Source: Corbicula japonica (taxonomy: Eukaryota; Mollusca; Bivalvia; Venerida; Cyrenidae). From it: 64,000 nucleotides of DNA. Positions 37,415-48,420 of the stretch are shown piece after piece. The notes under the pieces were generated by a model, which had not been told where the DNA came from, made no database searches, and worked only from the letters and a program-made list of their open reading frames with translations. Each line of letters begins with the position of its first letter. Positions within the stretch are counted from its first letter, which is position 1. The stretch covers positions 1-64,000 of the forward strand of contig JAZAYU010001123.1 in NCBI GenBank assembly GCA_038501625.1, given 5' to 3'. The translations under genes were made by a program, and so were the position numbers.

Positions 37415-39100
37415 TATAAAGCGCGGAAAAAGGTACCTGCAGACAGTTCACGACAGCTCTTGAATGACGTTTTGAAAAAGCTTAAATCAAATAATTTTCG
37501 GGCGTTCTGTTTGTCTACTTATGATTTCTCAACATTATACACTTCGCTCCCTCATAATTTAATAAGAGACAAACTAACCAGTCTCATTGAAAAAACGTTT
37601 GCTAGAGAAAAAAAAACCTTCATCGCTTGTAATGAACACAGGGCATTTTTTACAGATGGTTCTTATGATAATTATACATTATGGACTTGTCAAGACCTTA
37701 TAGAGTCGCTAACTTTCTTACTGGATAATATTTATGTTAGATTCGGTACCTCTATTTATAAACAAGTAATAGGCATCCCAATGGGTACTAATTGTGCACC
37801 CCTTATTGCTGATCTGTTTTTATACTGTTATGAAAGAGACTTTATGTTATCTCTTTCTACTGAATATCAAGATGATATAATTACAGCTTTTAACAACACC
37901 TCGAGGTACCTTGATGATTTATTAAATATAGACAATAACCATTTTCCATTACTGGTTAATAAGATTTATCCCAAAGAACTACAACTTAACAAAGCGAACA
38001 CTTCAGAAAAGCAAGCAAACTTTCTCGATCTAAATCTGTCCATTGAAAATGGTTATGTCACTACTAAAATTTATGATAAAAGAGATGATTTTAATTTTAA
38101 TATAGTAAATTTTCCGTTTTTAGACGGCGATGTTCCCCGTGCAACATCTTATGGGGTTTATATCTCACAGCTTGTTCGCTTTTCAAGAGCTTGCAACAAT
38201 GTTAATGATTTCAATGAACGTAATCTTTGCATTACAGAAAAACTCTTAAAACAAGGTTATCGGTATCACAAATTAAGGAAAACCTTTTGCAAGTTTTATC
38301 GCCGATACCCAGATTTAATTCATAAATACAAATGCAGTTTAAAATCACTTTTGCAACAAGGTATTTCACAACCAGTTTTTTATGGTGATTTAATTTATAA
38401 ACTTAAAAAGATTAAAGGCAGTGTTAATTTCTCCCGGTTATTCGTAAAAACCATCTGTAAATTTAAAAAGAAAGGTTACCAACATGATATTTTACAGCGC
38501 TCTGCAGGCCTGGTGATTAACCCTTCTACAGTTGATCATTATGCTTACCTCTTTGGTTGCACGACGGTGGCAGGGGTTTAAGAGTTTATGAAGGTTATTG
38601 GGGAAATCTTTTCTTAAAAGAACCTAGAAACTCGATTTGTTTCTTTTATCCCTGTCATCGTGTTCTTGCTGATTTTACTCCAGGAGCTCTGGTCTGGGTA
38701 AGATCATTGAGTACCCCTTTCGGCTTTGCAATGCTCTTAGCTTCTTATGTTTTATATGTTTGTGTGCTTTTGCATGCAACATTGTTAAGCAGATAAGTGG
38801 GTTGGAGTCTTTTCACCAAGACAACTTGTACTTGTTTTGTGATATGAGAACCTGTTGGGGCAAGTGTGAGGTTGGTGCACCCTAGAACCTGGTTTAAACC
38901 CCCAGTGGCAATTTGATTTGCCACTGACCGTTCCAAGGCGGTAACCCCTCGGGTTCTCATTTTTGTTTTTTGTTAGTGGTGTCTTTTTTGAAACTGATTA
39001 TTTTATTAACCATGCTCTCTCCCCCTCTCTTCTTCTTGACTGTGTGGGGAGGCTGTTTTTTCTGAATGTGGCGATTCCTGATATGCATATTTCACCTTTT
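37415..39100 (+). mobile_element. Retroelement, 5'-truncated, with 3' tail
   Basis: Comprises the reverse transcriptase frame plus about 500 bp of tail. The 3' boundary near 39,098 (TTCACCTTTTTT) and the tail itself are confirmed by a second, inverted, tail-only copy at 45,806-46,172. 5'-truncated copies of this kind are what target-primed reverse transcription leaves. The tail contains the perfect palindrome CAGTGGCAA...TTGCCACTG. Confidence 0.75.
37460..38581 (+). CDS. Reverse transcriptase fragment (Penelope-like group suspected)
   Basis: About 373 residues open from an in-frame stop at 37,412. There is no ATG near the start (the first codon here is TTG), so the N-terminus is missing or translation starts elsewhere. 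Polymerase motifs are clear: motif A STYDFSTLYTSLPH with the catalytic Asp at residue 22, motif B GIPMGTNCAPLIADLF at 105-120, motif C SRYLDDLL with the YLDD pair at 150-153, then KANTSEKQANFLDLNLS. The GIPMG and YLDD style and the long basic C-terminal region fit invertebrate retroelements of the Penelope-like type. I see no GIY-YIG endonuclease after it, nor integrase, RNase H or gag. It copies RNA into DNA if active; with its 5' end lost, this copy is probably dead although the frame is intact. Confidence 0.85.
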   Translation: MNDVLKKLKSNNFRAFCLSTYDFSTLYTSLPHNLIRDKLTSLIEKTFAREKKTFIACNEHRAFFTDGSYDNYTLWTCQDLIESLTFLLDNIYVRFGTSIYKQVIGIPMGTNCAPLIADLFLYCYERDFMLSLSTEYQDDIITAFNNTSRYLDDLLNIDNNHFPLLVNKIYPKELQLNKANTSEKQANFLDLNLSIENGYVTTKIYDKRDDFNFNIVNFPFLDGDVPRATSYGVYISQLVRFSRACNNVNDFNERNLCITEKLLKQGYRYHKLRKTFCKFYRRYPDLIHKYKCSLKSLLQQGISQPVFYGDLIYKLKKIKGSVNFSRLFVKTICKFKKKGYQHDILQRSAGLVINPSTVDHYAYLFGCTTVAGV

Positions 39101-40102
39101 TTTCTTGAAAAAATGTCATAAAGATGAGCAGGCAACATTTATATTATGCATTTCGCGGTAAAAATAACACTACATTTTATGTTATGTTGTTGAATGTGTA
39201 ACAAAATCTCCCATAAATTATGACATAAATAAAATAGAAATTGTGTGTTCTTTTAAATAGATGAAAAGGAAACTTTGAAAGCCACAAATATGAAAATATA
39301 GCCGACTCGGTTTGATTGAGCCTGTTCGTGGGCAGTAATGGAAATGCAAACTGCCCACGCCGATTTCAAATACAGTAACAACTTTAATGTCAAAATATGA
39401 CCGAAGACACCTTTTTAAGTGGTGTGCCCCAATTTTTTGGATATTTTACCACAACATGTTTAAAAACTCGTTAAAAGTGGGAACGTCTCTTTTCCATAGC
39501 CTTAATTTTACACTGTGACCAAAGTTCTGAAAAAGTGTTAAACCACTAATTGTTAATTAGGCGGGCATTAATGGCAATAAATTAAATAGTGTTTGCTTCA
39601 AACATTATTAATATCTTGAAAAGATTTATATTGAAAAGACTGGGTCATAAAAAATAATTTAAATTGTAGGTTGTGTTCACCAGTCGACCATTTTTACCTT
39701 TCAAAACCAATACATAATTCCCTCAAAATTCAAGTATAGCTACAATATAGTAAACCATTGCAAAGCTCTCGTTAAAAAGCGTGATAAATGTATCCCAGAA
39801 ACCGCATATGGTCACATTATTTTTCCAATAAAAATTACTATAGATCTGACTGAACACTTGACTATGACCACAGTACAAACCTCTATAAAAGCAATACAGA
39901 TCTAGGTCAGCAGTTGCTTATGGCCACAATAGATAACCTTTAAGTTTTCCCGTTAAAGAGTGTTTTCTATTTTAATGTATTTTAATGATTTAATTTGAGA
40001 AAGTGGGTTTCTCTGTTCCATACAGATATTTATTAATTAATTTACTTTTGTTAATGGTTATTTGCATATCTGCATGCATATGCGCGTGCACGTGTGTGTC
40101 CA
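39101..40102. other. Downstream flank; no gene recognised
   Basis: AT-rich. It holds the partner repeat at 39,268-39,365 and a run of ATGCGCGTGCACGTGTGTGT near 40,080. Confidence 0.4.
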
Positions 40103-40579
40103 TCATATACATGAACATTTGATAGTTAAGTAAAAAATGTATAAAATTTTCGTACTTGCTTTAAGTTCTTTAAAGCTGATACATGTGCGTCCATTTCCTG
40201 TAACATGCTGGCTGTGACATGGATCGTCATCTGTTGAAGTGTCTGTTGGCGAGTTGCCCATTTCATCAGGTTCTGGACGAGTGTCTGTTGGCGAGTTGGC
40301 TATTTCGTCTGGAACTGTAGAAGTGTCTGTTGGCGAGTTGGCCATTTCATCAGCTTCTGTTGAAGTGTATGTTGGCGATTTGGCCATTTCATCTGGTTCT
40401 GCAAAAGTGTCTGTTGGCGAGTCGACTATTTCATCTGGAACTGTAGAAGTGTCTGTTGGCGAGTTGCCCATTTCATCAGGTTCTGCAGAAGTGTCTGTTG
40501 GCGAGTTGTCCATCTCGTCAAGACCGGTTATGTCCTCACGGTCATCGTTGTTTAGCAGAGGCTCTTCCACTACAGGTTC
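40103..40579 (-). CDS. Predicted cytoplasmic-tail exon of 14-residue repeats
   Basis: The minus-strand frame enters after acceptor TGTATTATCAG in phase 0 and runs 158 residues to a stop. After EPVVEEPLLNNDDRED come seven units of 14 residues on the pattern DEMxNSPTDTSxEP, encoded by 42-bp DNA units. The unit length is a multiple of three and the changes between copies (Glu/Val, Met/Ile, Gly/Ala) keep the frame, as in coding DNA. The composition is acidic and Ser/Thr/Pro-rich, disordered, with repeated SPTDTS sites. Phase and strand match the membrane exon at 43,701-43,996, so I read it as that protein's tail; this is inference. The mirror open frame on the + strand is a shadow. Confidence 0.6.
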   Translation of the reverse strand, partial: EPVVEEPLLNNDDREDITGLDEMDNSPTDTSAEPDEMGNSPTDTSTVPDEIVDSPTDTFAEPDEMAKSPTYTSTEADEMANSPTDTSTVPDEIANSPTDTRPEPDEMGNSPTDTSTDDDPCHSQHVTGNGRTCISFKELKASTKILYIFYLTIKCSCI

Positions 40580-40624
40580 CTGATAATACAGTATCATTTT
40601 TGATGACTTATTGAATATAACCAT

Positions 40625-41233
40625 AATTAAAACAAATCAAAGCTTAATTGAGTTAAATGAATTTAAAAGGTATGATAATCACAACAAGCGTTTTTAAGTT
40701 TGATATAAAATAGTTTCATTTTATAGATTTATGCTTTAAAGCTACTTGTTTAAATTGCAAGGTGTGTACTTTTTAAGTCCTTTACAAACTGCCTGGATAC
40801 TTTACATTTTAGAATAAATTGTATTTATTTATTTATATAAGAGATCGTTATATTGACAACATTTGAAATATGTGAACTTTTTCAAAATATTGATAACGTT
40901 AATTTGCTCTCAGAAGCCTATTCACTGTATAATTCGAATGCCATCTACTGGTTTAGGAAACTTCGTTCGGCTAGAGTTCCACAAAGATTTTACTGTCTCC
41001 AGCTGCAATTGTGATAGTATAAGGTTCACTATTCAGAAACTGTCAAAACAGGCAGAGCAGGCAATATTATTGTGACACGTCCGAGTAAACCATTGCCATT
41101 ACAGTATGTGTTATGTTAAAGCATTGAATCACTATGATCATTTTTAAGTTGTATTTTTCTAGATGTCTTCTTCTGACGCCACAAGCCTGCGTTTTTCTTT
41201 ATTAACGACAGACAAGTCGGAAATAACTGTCCG
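40625..41233. other. Intron sequence; no gene recognised
   Basis: AT-rich spacer between the predicted tail exon and the second CTCGACTATTCGAA element. Confidence 0.4.
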
Positions 41234-43640
41234 CTCGACTATTCGAATAGTCGGAAATAAAGCACATTTTAATTTGGGAGAGTAACTGGGGAGTAAGTCA
41301 GGAGTTCAATCTGATTCTTCCTCACAAACCCCTACAAAAAAGTAGTGTGAGTTTTGATAGAAAAATGAGAATGTAAAAAAATATGGAGTCGAGGGACAGA
41401 TAGTGGTAAGCACCTATATCCCCACCACGCCCACAACAAAAATCTATGGTAGGTTTTAGTTAAGGACTTAAAAAAATGATTTTTTTTAATTTTTCTGGAA
41501 GGGGTAACCTCAAATATGCATATGACTTAACACCTCTATCATCCACCATTTTTTCCGGAGGGGAGGGGGAGTTTTGAATAAGAACCCCTCCAACCCCCAT
41601 CCCCCCCCCCCACACACACACATGAACAAAAGTTTCTTGATTCAAGTTAATAAAAAATAAAATTCATTTATTTTTCAATTTTTTGAGGGCTTACACCACC
41701 CAGCCCATACTTCCCTGATCCCACACCCCTCTACACACAATCACTGCCTACCTCTTTAACCACTCAACAACCAATTATCCAATTATTTTATTGTCATTTG
41801 TTTTATACAGCTTGCTAAAGCCTTATAAATAATTAAAACGAAAAATAAAAAAATGGTAGAGTGATACTTCTCCTCCCCAAACACCATAGGTACCTGACCC
41901 CCCTTCCCCCACTCCCCCAACCCAACCTTTACTTTTCAAAAAAGATTTGTTGGTCTGAGATCAGAAAAATAAAAAGTGTTTTAGGGGGTTACATCACCCA
42001 GACACACCTGAACAAATATCCCCCACCAACACACACACGCCCATACCCAGCCCATTGACCAAGCAACACTGGTTATCAAATTATTTGAGTGTCGTTTGTT
42101 GTATAGCTCTTTTCTATAGCTTTATAAATAAAAGAATATTTATATGTAACACAATATTGTAGGGTAGACGTTGCTATAACACCAAAATGATTTTGATTAG
42201 TGTATATTGAAAGATAATGAAAAAAAAACAATTGGAGGAGGGGAGTAGTGGAGAATACCTGAATCCGCAACCCTATCCCCTACCTCCCTTCCCAACCCTA
42301 CCTCCTATCCCCTTCCTTATAACAACAAACAAGTTTTTGTTTTGAGTTTAGAAATTTAGAAATGAAAAGTTACCAAAAAATATTGGAGGGAGGCGACCCA
42401 AACAGAAAACCTTGACACCACACACTGCCCATCCCTTTAACAACTTAAAACGTCTTAAAAGTATGTGTCACTTGCTTTATACATTTTGCAATAGACTTAT
42501 AAATAGTATGAAAAATTAAAACAAAATATGGGTACAATGTTTGAACATGTTGAAAGAAAAAAAGAAAAGTAAAAACAGGAGGTGTTAGGGGTGAGGTGAA
42601 GGATAGGTACCTGATCCCACATCATGCCCTAACAATAAAACGTTTGTTATTTGAGTTTAGAAACAAATAAAATGAAACATTAAACAACACAAATTGTGTA
42701 CGTGGTGGGAGAGGGGGGGGGGTAGCGCACAAAGATATCATTGACTCTGCACCCCTCTACCCCATTCTCCGAACCATTCAACACTTTTTACCAAAGTATG
42801 TTTAGACCATCTGTATTATAGTATACCTTTGCCATAGCATTATAATTATAAGAAAAGAACTAGCATGAAATCATTAACCATTAACCGTAAATGTTTAAGA
42901 CAAAAAGGGGTCTTATCCAAAACAATAACTAGAAGTATGGTAGAAACAAACCAATTTTATGATGGTGAAGAGTATAAAAAGAATCAAAGCTGTCATAAAG
43001 ATGGTATTAAAGTTATGAGAATACATGCAAACTTTAATCATAATTTCTAAGTCGAAACTGTGAAAAGGGGCAAAACTTAAATAAAAAAGCAAGGTAGAGT
43101 TATGGGCCTTTGTATATGAACCTGATGTGTGATAAAAAAAAGTGTACAAACTTTACAAAGTTTCCAAGCTGTAGTTTTAGGAGTATGAAAGTTTTGAGCT
43201 TTAACCAATTTGCACGCAAACTTTAACCTTAAATTCTATGTCAAAAAGGGCCACAATTTAAACAAAATGAAAGTTAGAGTTACGGTTCTTGGCATTAACG
43301 CTCGGAATATAATGATGAACAAGTGTTCAAAGTTGCAAAGCTGAAGTGTAAGTAGTATGAAAGTTATGAGTTTGTTAACTAGCTTGCACGCAAAATTTAA
43401 CCTGAAATTTTAAGTCGAAAAAGGACCATAATTTGATCAAAATGAAAGTAAGAGTTATAGTTCTTGGCGTACACACTCGGGGTATGATGGTGAACAATTG
43501 TGCCAAGTTAAAAAGCTGTAGCTTAATAGTTTGTAAGATATAAGTAGGTTGCACGCAAACTTAAATCAAAACGGGACAGCGACGCCGAGGCATACGCCGA
43601 CGACTTAATGAGTAGAAAAGCTCGACATATATTTTTAATA
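41234..43640. mobile_element. CTCGACTATTCGAA element, copy 2
   Basis: The left end CTCGACTATTCGAATAGTCG and the following CACATTTTAATTTGGGAGAG-type sequence match copy 1 at 24,631. The right part has three or four core units of the 174-bp type (43.05-43.57 kb), closed by GGGACAGCGACGCCGAGGCA and AAAGCTCGACATATA; the last few bases of the terminus are lost. The middle (41.4-42.8 kb) is a series of C-rich segments with CCCCACCC-type runs recurring about every 350 bp. It lies in the predicted intron between tail and membrane exons. Confidence 0.7.
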
Positions 43641-43700
43641 GAAACCTCGATGTATTTGTTTTCAGGGTTGCAGAAGAATACATAATAACGTTAACTTTAC

Positions 43701-43996
43701 ATGATTAGCTTCATTTGTTTCTTCCACCGAAACTTTCTCCGATTCTTGTGGACCAAATTGCTTTGCAGGACGCAGCGGAATTTCCTCTGATGCTTCTCCA
43801 TCGCCTGGTCTACACTTCCGTCTAACCCATGGAAGGCCTTTTTTATACAGTATAACTCCACAGATTAGCACAGTAAGAACGATGGCAGAAATTATCGCCA
43901 CTATGACCACATCCTTGTGATCTTCAGTTTTATACCGATTTGCTGCTGTCAGCACTTCTGTAGGCGCTTCTGTGGCTGCTGAAGGGTATTTGAAAT
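43701..43996 (-). CDS. Stalk, transmembrane and juxtamembrane exon of a type I receptor
   Basis: The minus-strand frame enters in phase 1 after acceptor TTTTTCTGTTGTAG. Ser/Thr/Pro/Ala-rich stalk (YPSAATEAPTEVLTAAN), then a hydrophobic segment of about 22 residues (VVIVAIISAIVLTVLICGVI), then a basic stop-transfer stretch KKGLPWVRRKCR. The cytoplasmic part contains KVSVEETNEA; SVEE fits the core (P/S/A/T)x(Q/E)E bound by TRAF2-type adaptors, which is suggestive only. Two endings are possible: splicing at CAT|GTAAAG (43,701) in phase 0 to the tail exon at 40,579, or read-through to TGA at 43,662. Confidence 0.7.
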
Positions 43997-44432
43997 CTAC
44001 AACAGAAAAAGGTTTATTCTTTATAAAAAAAATGAGTCAAAATATAGAATCACACAATCGTTTAAGTTTCCGTAAGTTATTTCTGTGGAAAACACTTTAC
44101 TGTTGCTTATAATCATAAAAAGTAAAATTAATGCTATAATTATTGGCTCACTTTTAACAAATCTGCTATCTGTCTTTTTCTTACGGAGGAGACTCCATGT
44201 GCCAATCTGGACATAATTTAAGATATGATCATTCAGAAGGTTAAGAAATATTCTATAGTACTAACAGTGCTGATATGTCAGATTAATTCATCTGGCAACG
44301 GATGCTTCTTACCGGCACTACGGAATTAAACTACATTTGCATGACAATTTTTTGTACAACGTTCTGTAGCATTCAGAGTTAGTGATTAAAAGCACTATAT
44401 TGTACAAACAAACTGGCAACTGCAATACTCAC

Positions 44433-44552
44433 ATGGACAGTACCCAATACAAGAAAGCTTGACCATTGTACGGCTGCATACATTTGTGCAATCTTGGCAC
44501 TTTCTAGAATAACCTTCGTTGTATTGGTTTTTGTCGCAAACCAGTTGTGAAT
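44433..44552 (-). CDS. BCMA-like TNF-receptor cysteine-rich exon
   Basis: A 120-nt exon with acceptor GTGCTTTCAG and donor CCAT|GTGAGT, phase 1 at both ends. Its 40 residues carry six cysteines spaced C-x12-C-x2-C-x3-C-x8-C-x3-C, starting VCDKNQYNEGYSRKC. This is exactly the spacing of the single cysteine-rich domain of vertebrate BCMA, and close to Fn14. Joined to the next exon the codon at the joint is TAT (Tyr), so the domain sits just outside the stalk and membrane segment, as in BCMA. It would bind a TNF-family ligand if the resemblance is functional. The longer open frame in another phase across the same bases is a shadow. Confidence 0.7.
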
Positions 44553-44639
44553 CTGAAAGCACATTGAGAGCTAGAATAGAACTTTATGAAATAAACACAA
44601 GTAAATTACCGATGTAACTAGTTCCCTTTAGGGCAATAT

Positions 44640-45060
44640 GTCGAGCCCGTTGTGAAGAAAGCAATGTAAACACAATTTTGGCAAAGACTTATTTGACTAA
44701 AGTGCATGACATTGGAAACGACAATGATGGAATGGGGAATATTATGCACAACACACCTTCAATTTCATGTCTGATGATACTGGTAATACGGAATCGACCC
44801 TACGATTTCGATTACGGTATTGCGCATGAGCAAAAAGGAGTACCTTGAAACTTTGAAACCGTGTCGCAAAATAAGGCTTCTGATTGGACCATGTGACTTT
44901 CATCCGGGTGACATAGTCTTTTGTGCTTACTTCCGGATTTAAAAACTGAAAAGCCGCCGTTTTGTTTCTCGATTCACATTTTCAGAAGTTCTTCTTCCAT
45001 ATGTTAGATAACAATTAAGATTAAACTTGCCAAAAAATTAAGGTAAATAAGTTTTACATT
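44640..45060 (+). promoter_or_regulatory. Possible promoter and first exon of a + strand transcript
   Basis: A less AT-rich patch with ACTTCCGG (ETS-type site) near 44,929-44,937 and AAAAGCCGCCGTTTTG after it, followed by a donor-like AATTAAG|GTAAAT at 45,041/45,042. Possible later exons: CAATCATCAACAAGAACA|GTAAGT at 45,251, 50,690-50,807 between TTTTTTAG and GTTGATGG, and from 51,064 after CTCTTTCAG, with AATAAA near 51,604. None has a long frame, so a spliced non-coding RNA antisense to the receptor gene is possible. Speculative. Confidence 0.25.
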
Positions 45061-45503
45061 GATTAAAACCTAATATTGTCACAGAGTAAGGGTCTAACAG
45101 TAGACTCCACCGTAGCGATGCGCATTACGGTAGTTGTTTGAATTTTGGTTAATTAATTAAAATACAGAGTGATAAAGTGACAATTACACCGGTTTCCCCA
45201 ACATTCTAAACATTGGAAATTTACGACGCTTTTATTTTTTTTTTTTACAGCAATCATCAACAAGAACAGTAAGTTTAACATTGCAGTTTAGATAGTAATA
45301 TCGATTGCTTTCGTTTTAATATGGTGTGGGAAAGCGATTAGGTATTGCGTTGAATTAACTCTGGATATTGTAGACTGGACAGAACTGGTAAAATGAAATC
45401 TGAACAGCTAATGGCATTGGAAGATGTGTATTCATGATAAGGACTCGAACCCAAGGTTCGCAGATATGGCAGACTCTGCTAATATAAGTTGAAATTTGAG
45501 GCA

Positions 45504-46473
45504 TGGTAAAGCTGTGTTTACCAAATGCTATCTGAATAATGCTTCATTTACAACAAATAAAATTTTTTAGAGCTAAATCTTTATTTCATAAAAAATGAGG
45601 CATAGTGTAGAATGATTTAAATAGGAAGCACGGCGAAGCCGTGTTTACCACTTATTTATTTCAGATTTTAGGAATAATTGCTCTGCAGAGGTGTAGAAAT
45701 TTTCTTTGACCCACTCGCCCTGCAGGTCGAGTGAATGAGAAAGTGCACTCCCCCTTACAGAAAGTACACTCACCCTTACATTTTAAATAAAATACTCTTT
45801 CTGTAAAAAGGTGAAATATGCATATCAGGAATCGCCACATTCAGAAAAAACAGCCTCCCCACACAGTCAAGAAGAAGAGAAGGGGAGAGAGCATGGTTAA
45901 TAAAATGATCAGTTTCAAAAAAGACACCACTTACAATAAACAAAAATGAGAACCCGAGGGGTTACCGCCTTGGAACGGTCAGTGGCAAATCAAATTGCCA
46001 CTGGGGGTTTAAACCAGGTTCTAGGGTGCAACAACCTCACACTTGCCCCAACAGGTTCTCATATCACAAAACAAGTACAAGTTGTCTTGGTGAAAAGACT
46101 CCAACCCACTTATCGGCTTAACAATGTTGCATGCAAAAGCACACAAACATATAAAAAATAAGAATCTAAGAGCAAAGCTGTGTTTACCAAATGCTATCTG
46201 AATTATGCTTCATTTACAACAATTACAAATAAAAATTATTAGAGCTACATTTCATAAAAAAATGAGGCATAGTGTAGAATGATTTAAATAGGAAGCACGG
46301 CGGCTTCGTGTTTACCACTCATTATTTATTTCAGATTTTAGGAATAATTGCTCTTACAGAGGTGTAGAAATTTTCTTTGACCCACCCGCCCTGCAGGTCG
46401 AGTGAATGAGTAAGTGCACTCGCCCTTACAGAAAGTACATTCGCCCTTACATTTTAAATAAAATACTCTTTCT
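45504..46473. repeat. Direct tandem duplication of about 300 bp split by a retroelement tail
   Basis: AAGCTGTGTTTACCAAATGC...AAAATACTCTTTCTGT occurs at 45,508-45,804 and again at 46,175-46,474. The two copies are separated by the inverted retroelement tail (45,806-46,172), placed exactly at the end of the first copy. Confidence 0.85.
45806..46172 (-). mobile_element. Retroelement 3' tail, inverted copy
   Basis: Reverse complement of 38,731-39,098, about 95% alike by eye, including the palindrome CAGTGGCAA...TTGCCACTG. It contains only the 3' tail and none of the reverse transcriptase, as expected of a severely 5'-truncated insertion. Confidence 0.88.
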
Positions 46474-46912
46474 GTTGCAATTTTTGTTTTTCTAAATTTC
46501 TTTTCGTTCTATCTCTTTCTTACTGTCTCGCTCGCTCTCTCACTTTTCATCATCACCCGTATCTTGTGTAAAAAAACGTTATCTTCATTTGTTTCTACAT
46601 AATTTTTGACATACAGCGGGAAAAGATGTGCACTTGCAGCCTCGTTCTGATTTGGGAAACCCAATGAGGATAAAAATAAATCGCTGCACCTTTACATTAG
46701 AAGGATTCCGAATACACTGGAAATCGACCGAAATTCCAGAAATCGAATTGTATTTTGTAAACAAAGTGAAAATATTTCATTTTTTTGAAGAAAACACGTG
46801 CTTTGCTGAAAAATTTACTCGCCCGGCGGGTCGAGTGTTTCGGCCGCTTCGCTCGACCCAACGGATCATTTACTCGCCACGGCGAGCGGTCGAGTGGAAT
46901 TCTACACCTCTG
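46357..46912. mobile_element. Short TIR element (CAGAGGTGTAGAA)
   Basis: Begins CAGAGGTGTAGAA and ends with its exact reverse complement TTCTACACCTCTG, 556 bp apart. Near both ends lie variants of CTCGCCCTGCAGGTCGAGTG and CTCGCCACGGCGAGCGGTCG. A second left end at 45,686 belongs to the duplicated copy interrupted at 45,805. There is no transposase, so it is MITE-like. Confidence 0.75.
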
Positions 46913-47642
46913 CTCTGTCAAACAAGTAACTGTTACAAGTTCAAATGTGTTGCATGGTGAAGCCGTGTTGACCATTAATTAATTGGTATAAATTCCCGAA
47001 AGTTGTAAAAAGTGTCAGACATGAGGTCAGACAAGATGTGAAAATCTGTCTGACCGAAACAATTTCTGTCTGACCGAAACATTTAACAGATTAAAAAAGC
47101 AAAACACAGTATTCAGGGTGTTTTTGTTTTTTTTCATTGGTACAAATTGTCATTATGACGAATACGTAAAACATTTCATTCGGATATCCTCACTCATTTC
47201 CCTCGGAACAGTCTCGAATCAAAACAGCAAGTAAAATTGTAATTTAGCGAGTGAAATTGTGATATGCTGATCAAATTTTTGCTTGCCGGACATTCGGTCC
47301 TACAACATTGGAAATCACATCAGACCAGTCCAAATTTTACCGGACAGGTCCGACAGTCCGGCGACTTTAAGGAAGTCTGTCACTAAGAAAATAAAATAAG
47401 TCATCGGAAGGTATATGCATGCATTGAGCAAATAATATCGTTTATAAAATTTGTTTTTTGTAATTTGTATTTCAGTTTGAAGTATACATATGAAAGATGC
47501 GTGACAAATCTGGTTCAAAGAGCATGAAACTGGAATAGGAGAAAAATTAGACTACTGGAGAGGTAATTTTTTTAATTTACCCTTAATAAACAGTACAAAC
47601 ACTCAAACAGCACAGAATTTTCCCTTCCTTTACATGACTATG
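46913..47642. other. Intron; no gene recognised
   Basis: Contains an internal repeat of CTGTCTGACCGAAACA near 47,045-47,080 and a dispersed hairpin motif at 46,952. Otherwise AT-rich. Confidence 0.4.
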
Positions 47643-48035
47643 CAGGGCTGGACAAACCCACTAGCCCGACGCCTTGGACAAGCTGAAAATTGTATCGGAC
47701 AATCTCAAAATATCTGATTGCTTGTCCGTTGGCTAGCTCAATTTTTTAGTGTAGACTAGTTTAAACGTTAATTTGATATGCGCCATTCTCTTTTAGCACC
47801 ATATGCATATCATATTACAACAGCAGTAAGTTTATTACAAAATAACATGTTTTGAGATCTATTTTAACATTATCAAGCCCTCATGTTACGCTTCCTCTTG
47901 AATTTCCTGTTTCTTTCTTTACTGTTAATACTGACCAATCAGAATTTGCTTATTTGCGCAAAAGTGGGACTAGCTGAAATGTTTACCCAGCTAGTTCTGG
48001 ACTAGTTACAAAAAAACAAAATTTGTCCAGCCCTG
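47643..48035. mobile_element. 393-bp TIR element with hAT-like ends
   Basis: CAGGGCTGGACAAA at the left is exactly inverted at the right (TTTGTCCAGCCCTG). CAGGG-starting ends of this kind are typical of hAT elements. I could not find a convincing 8-bp target duplication. Non-coding. Confidence 0.75.
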
Positions 48036-48235
48036 ATTGCAGATTAATTTCAACAATTACTTGCAACAGGAACCATTTGGCAACTGTAACAATTTAAAAG
48101 CGGGCACGGCCAAGCCGTGTTTTCCAAGGAAAGAATTAGCAATGAATAACTGAATACTCGCACTTTAAGTTTGAATTGTTTGCACAACAAAGCTGTGTTT
48201 TAACCCTTTCCTTCATAGTTACACCATTATTGTGT

Positions 48236-48420
48236 GCGCGAACAGTTTACATCCAGATCGGCCGACATATCTGTGCCATCTGATCAGGATCTTAACTGTT
48301 CGCTTTTTTATTCATTAGGTTATTTCTCACGAAAATGTGACCTGTGCAGATCCTCATGAGATGGCACGGATGTGCCGGTTGATCTGGATCTACACTGGTC
48401 ACACATGCGTAAAAAGGAGT
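48236..48420. repeat. GACCAGTGTAGATCC hairpin family copy
   Basis: Paired blocks ATCCAGATCGGCCGACATAT...GCGAACAGT and ATCTGGATCTACACTGGTC with the shared tail TTCATTAGGTTATTTCTCAC. Related blocks follow at 49,497-49,640, 50,535-50,605 and 51,775-51,860. Confidence 0.7.

Noticed and set aside
45425..45480. Possible tRNA: minus-strand GGGTTCGAGTCC B-box-like word
   Set aside because: No A box at the right distance and no cloverleaf.
38745..46161. A 71-residue frame found at both 38.8 and 46.0 kb
   Set aside because: It lies in the retroelement tail, antisense to the reverse transcriptase, and crosses its palindrome; the shared DNA explains the shared frame.
46628..46982. Open frames on both strands at the right end of the CAGAGGTGTAGAA element
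   Set aside because: Lie within a short inverted-repeat element; no protein features.
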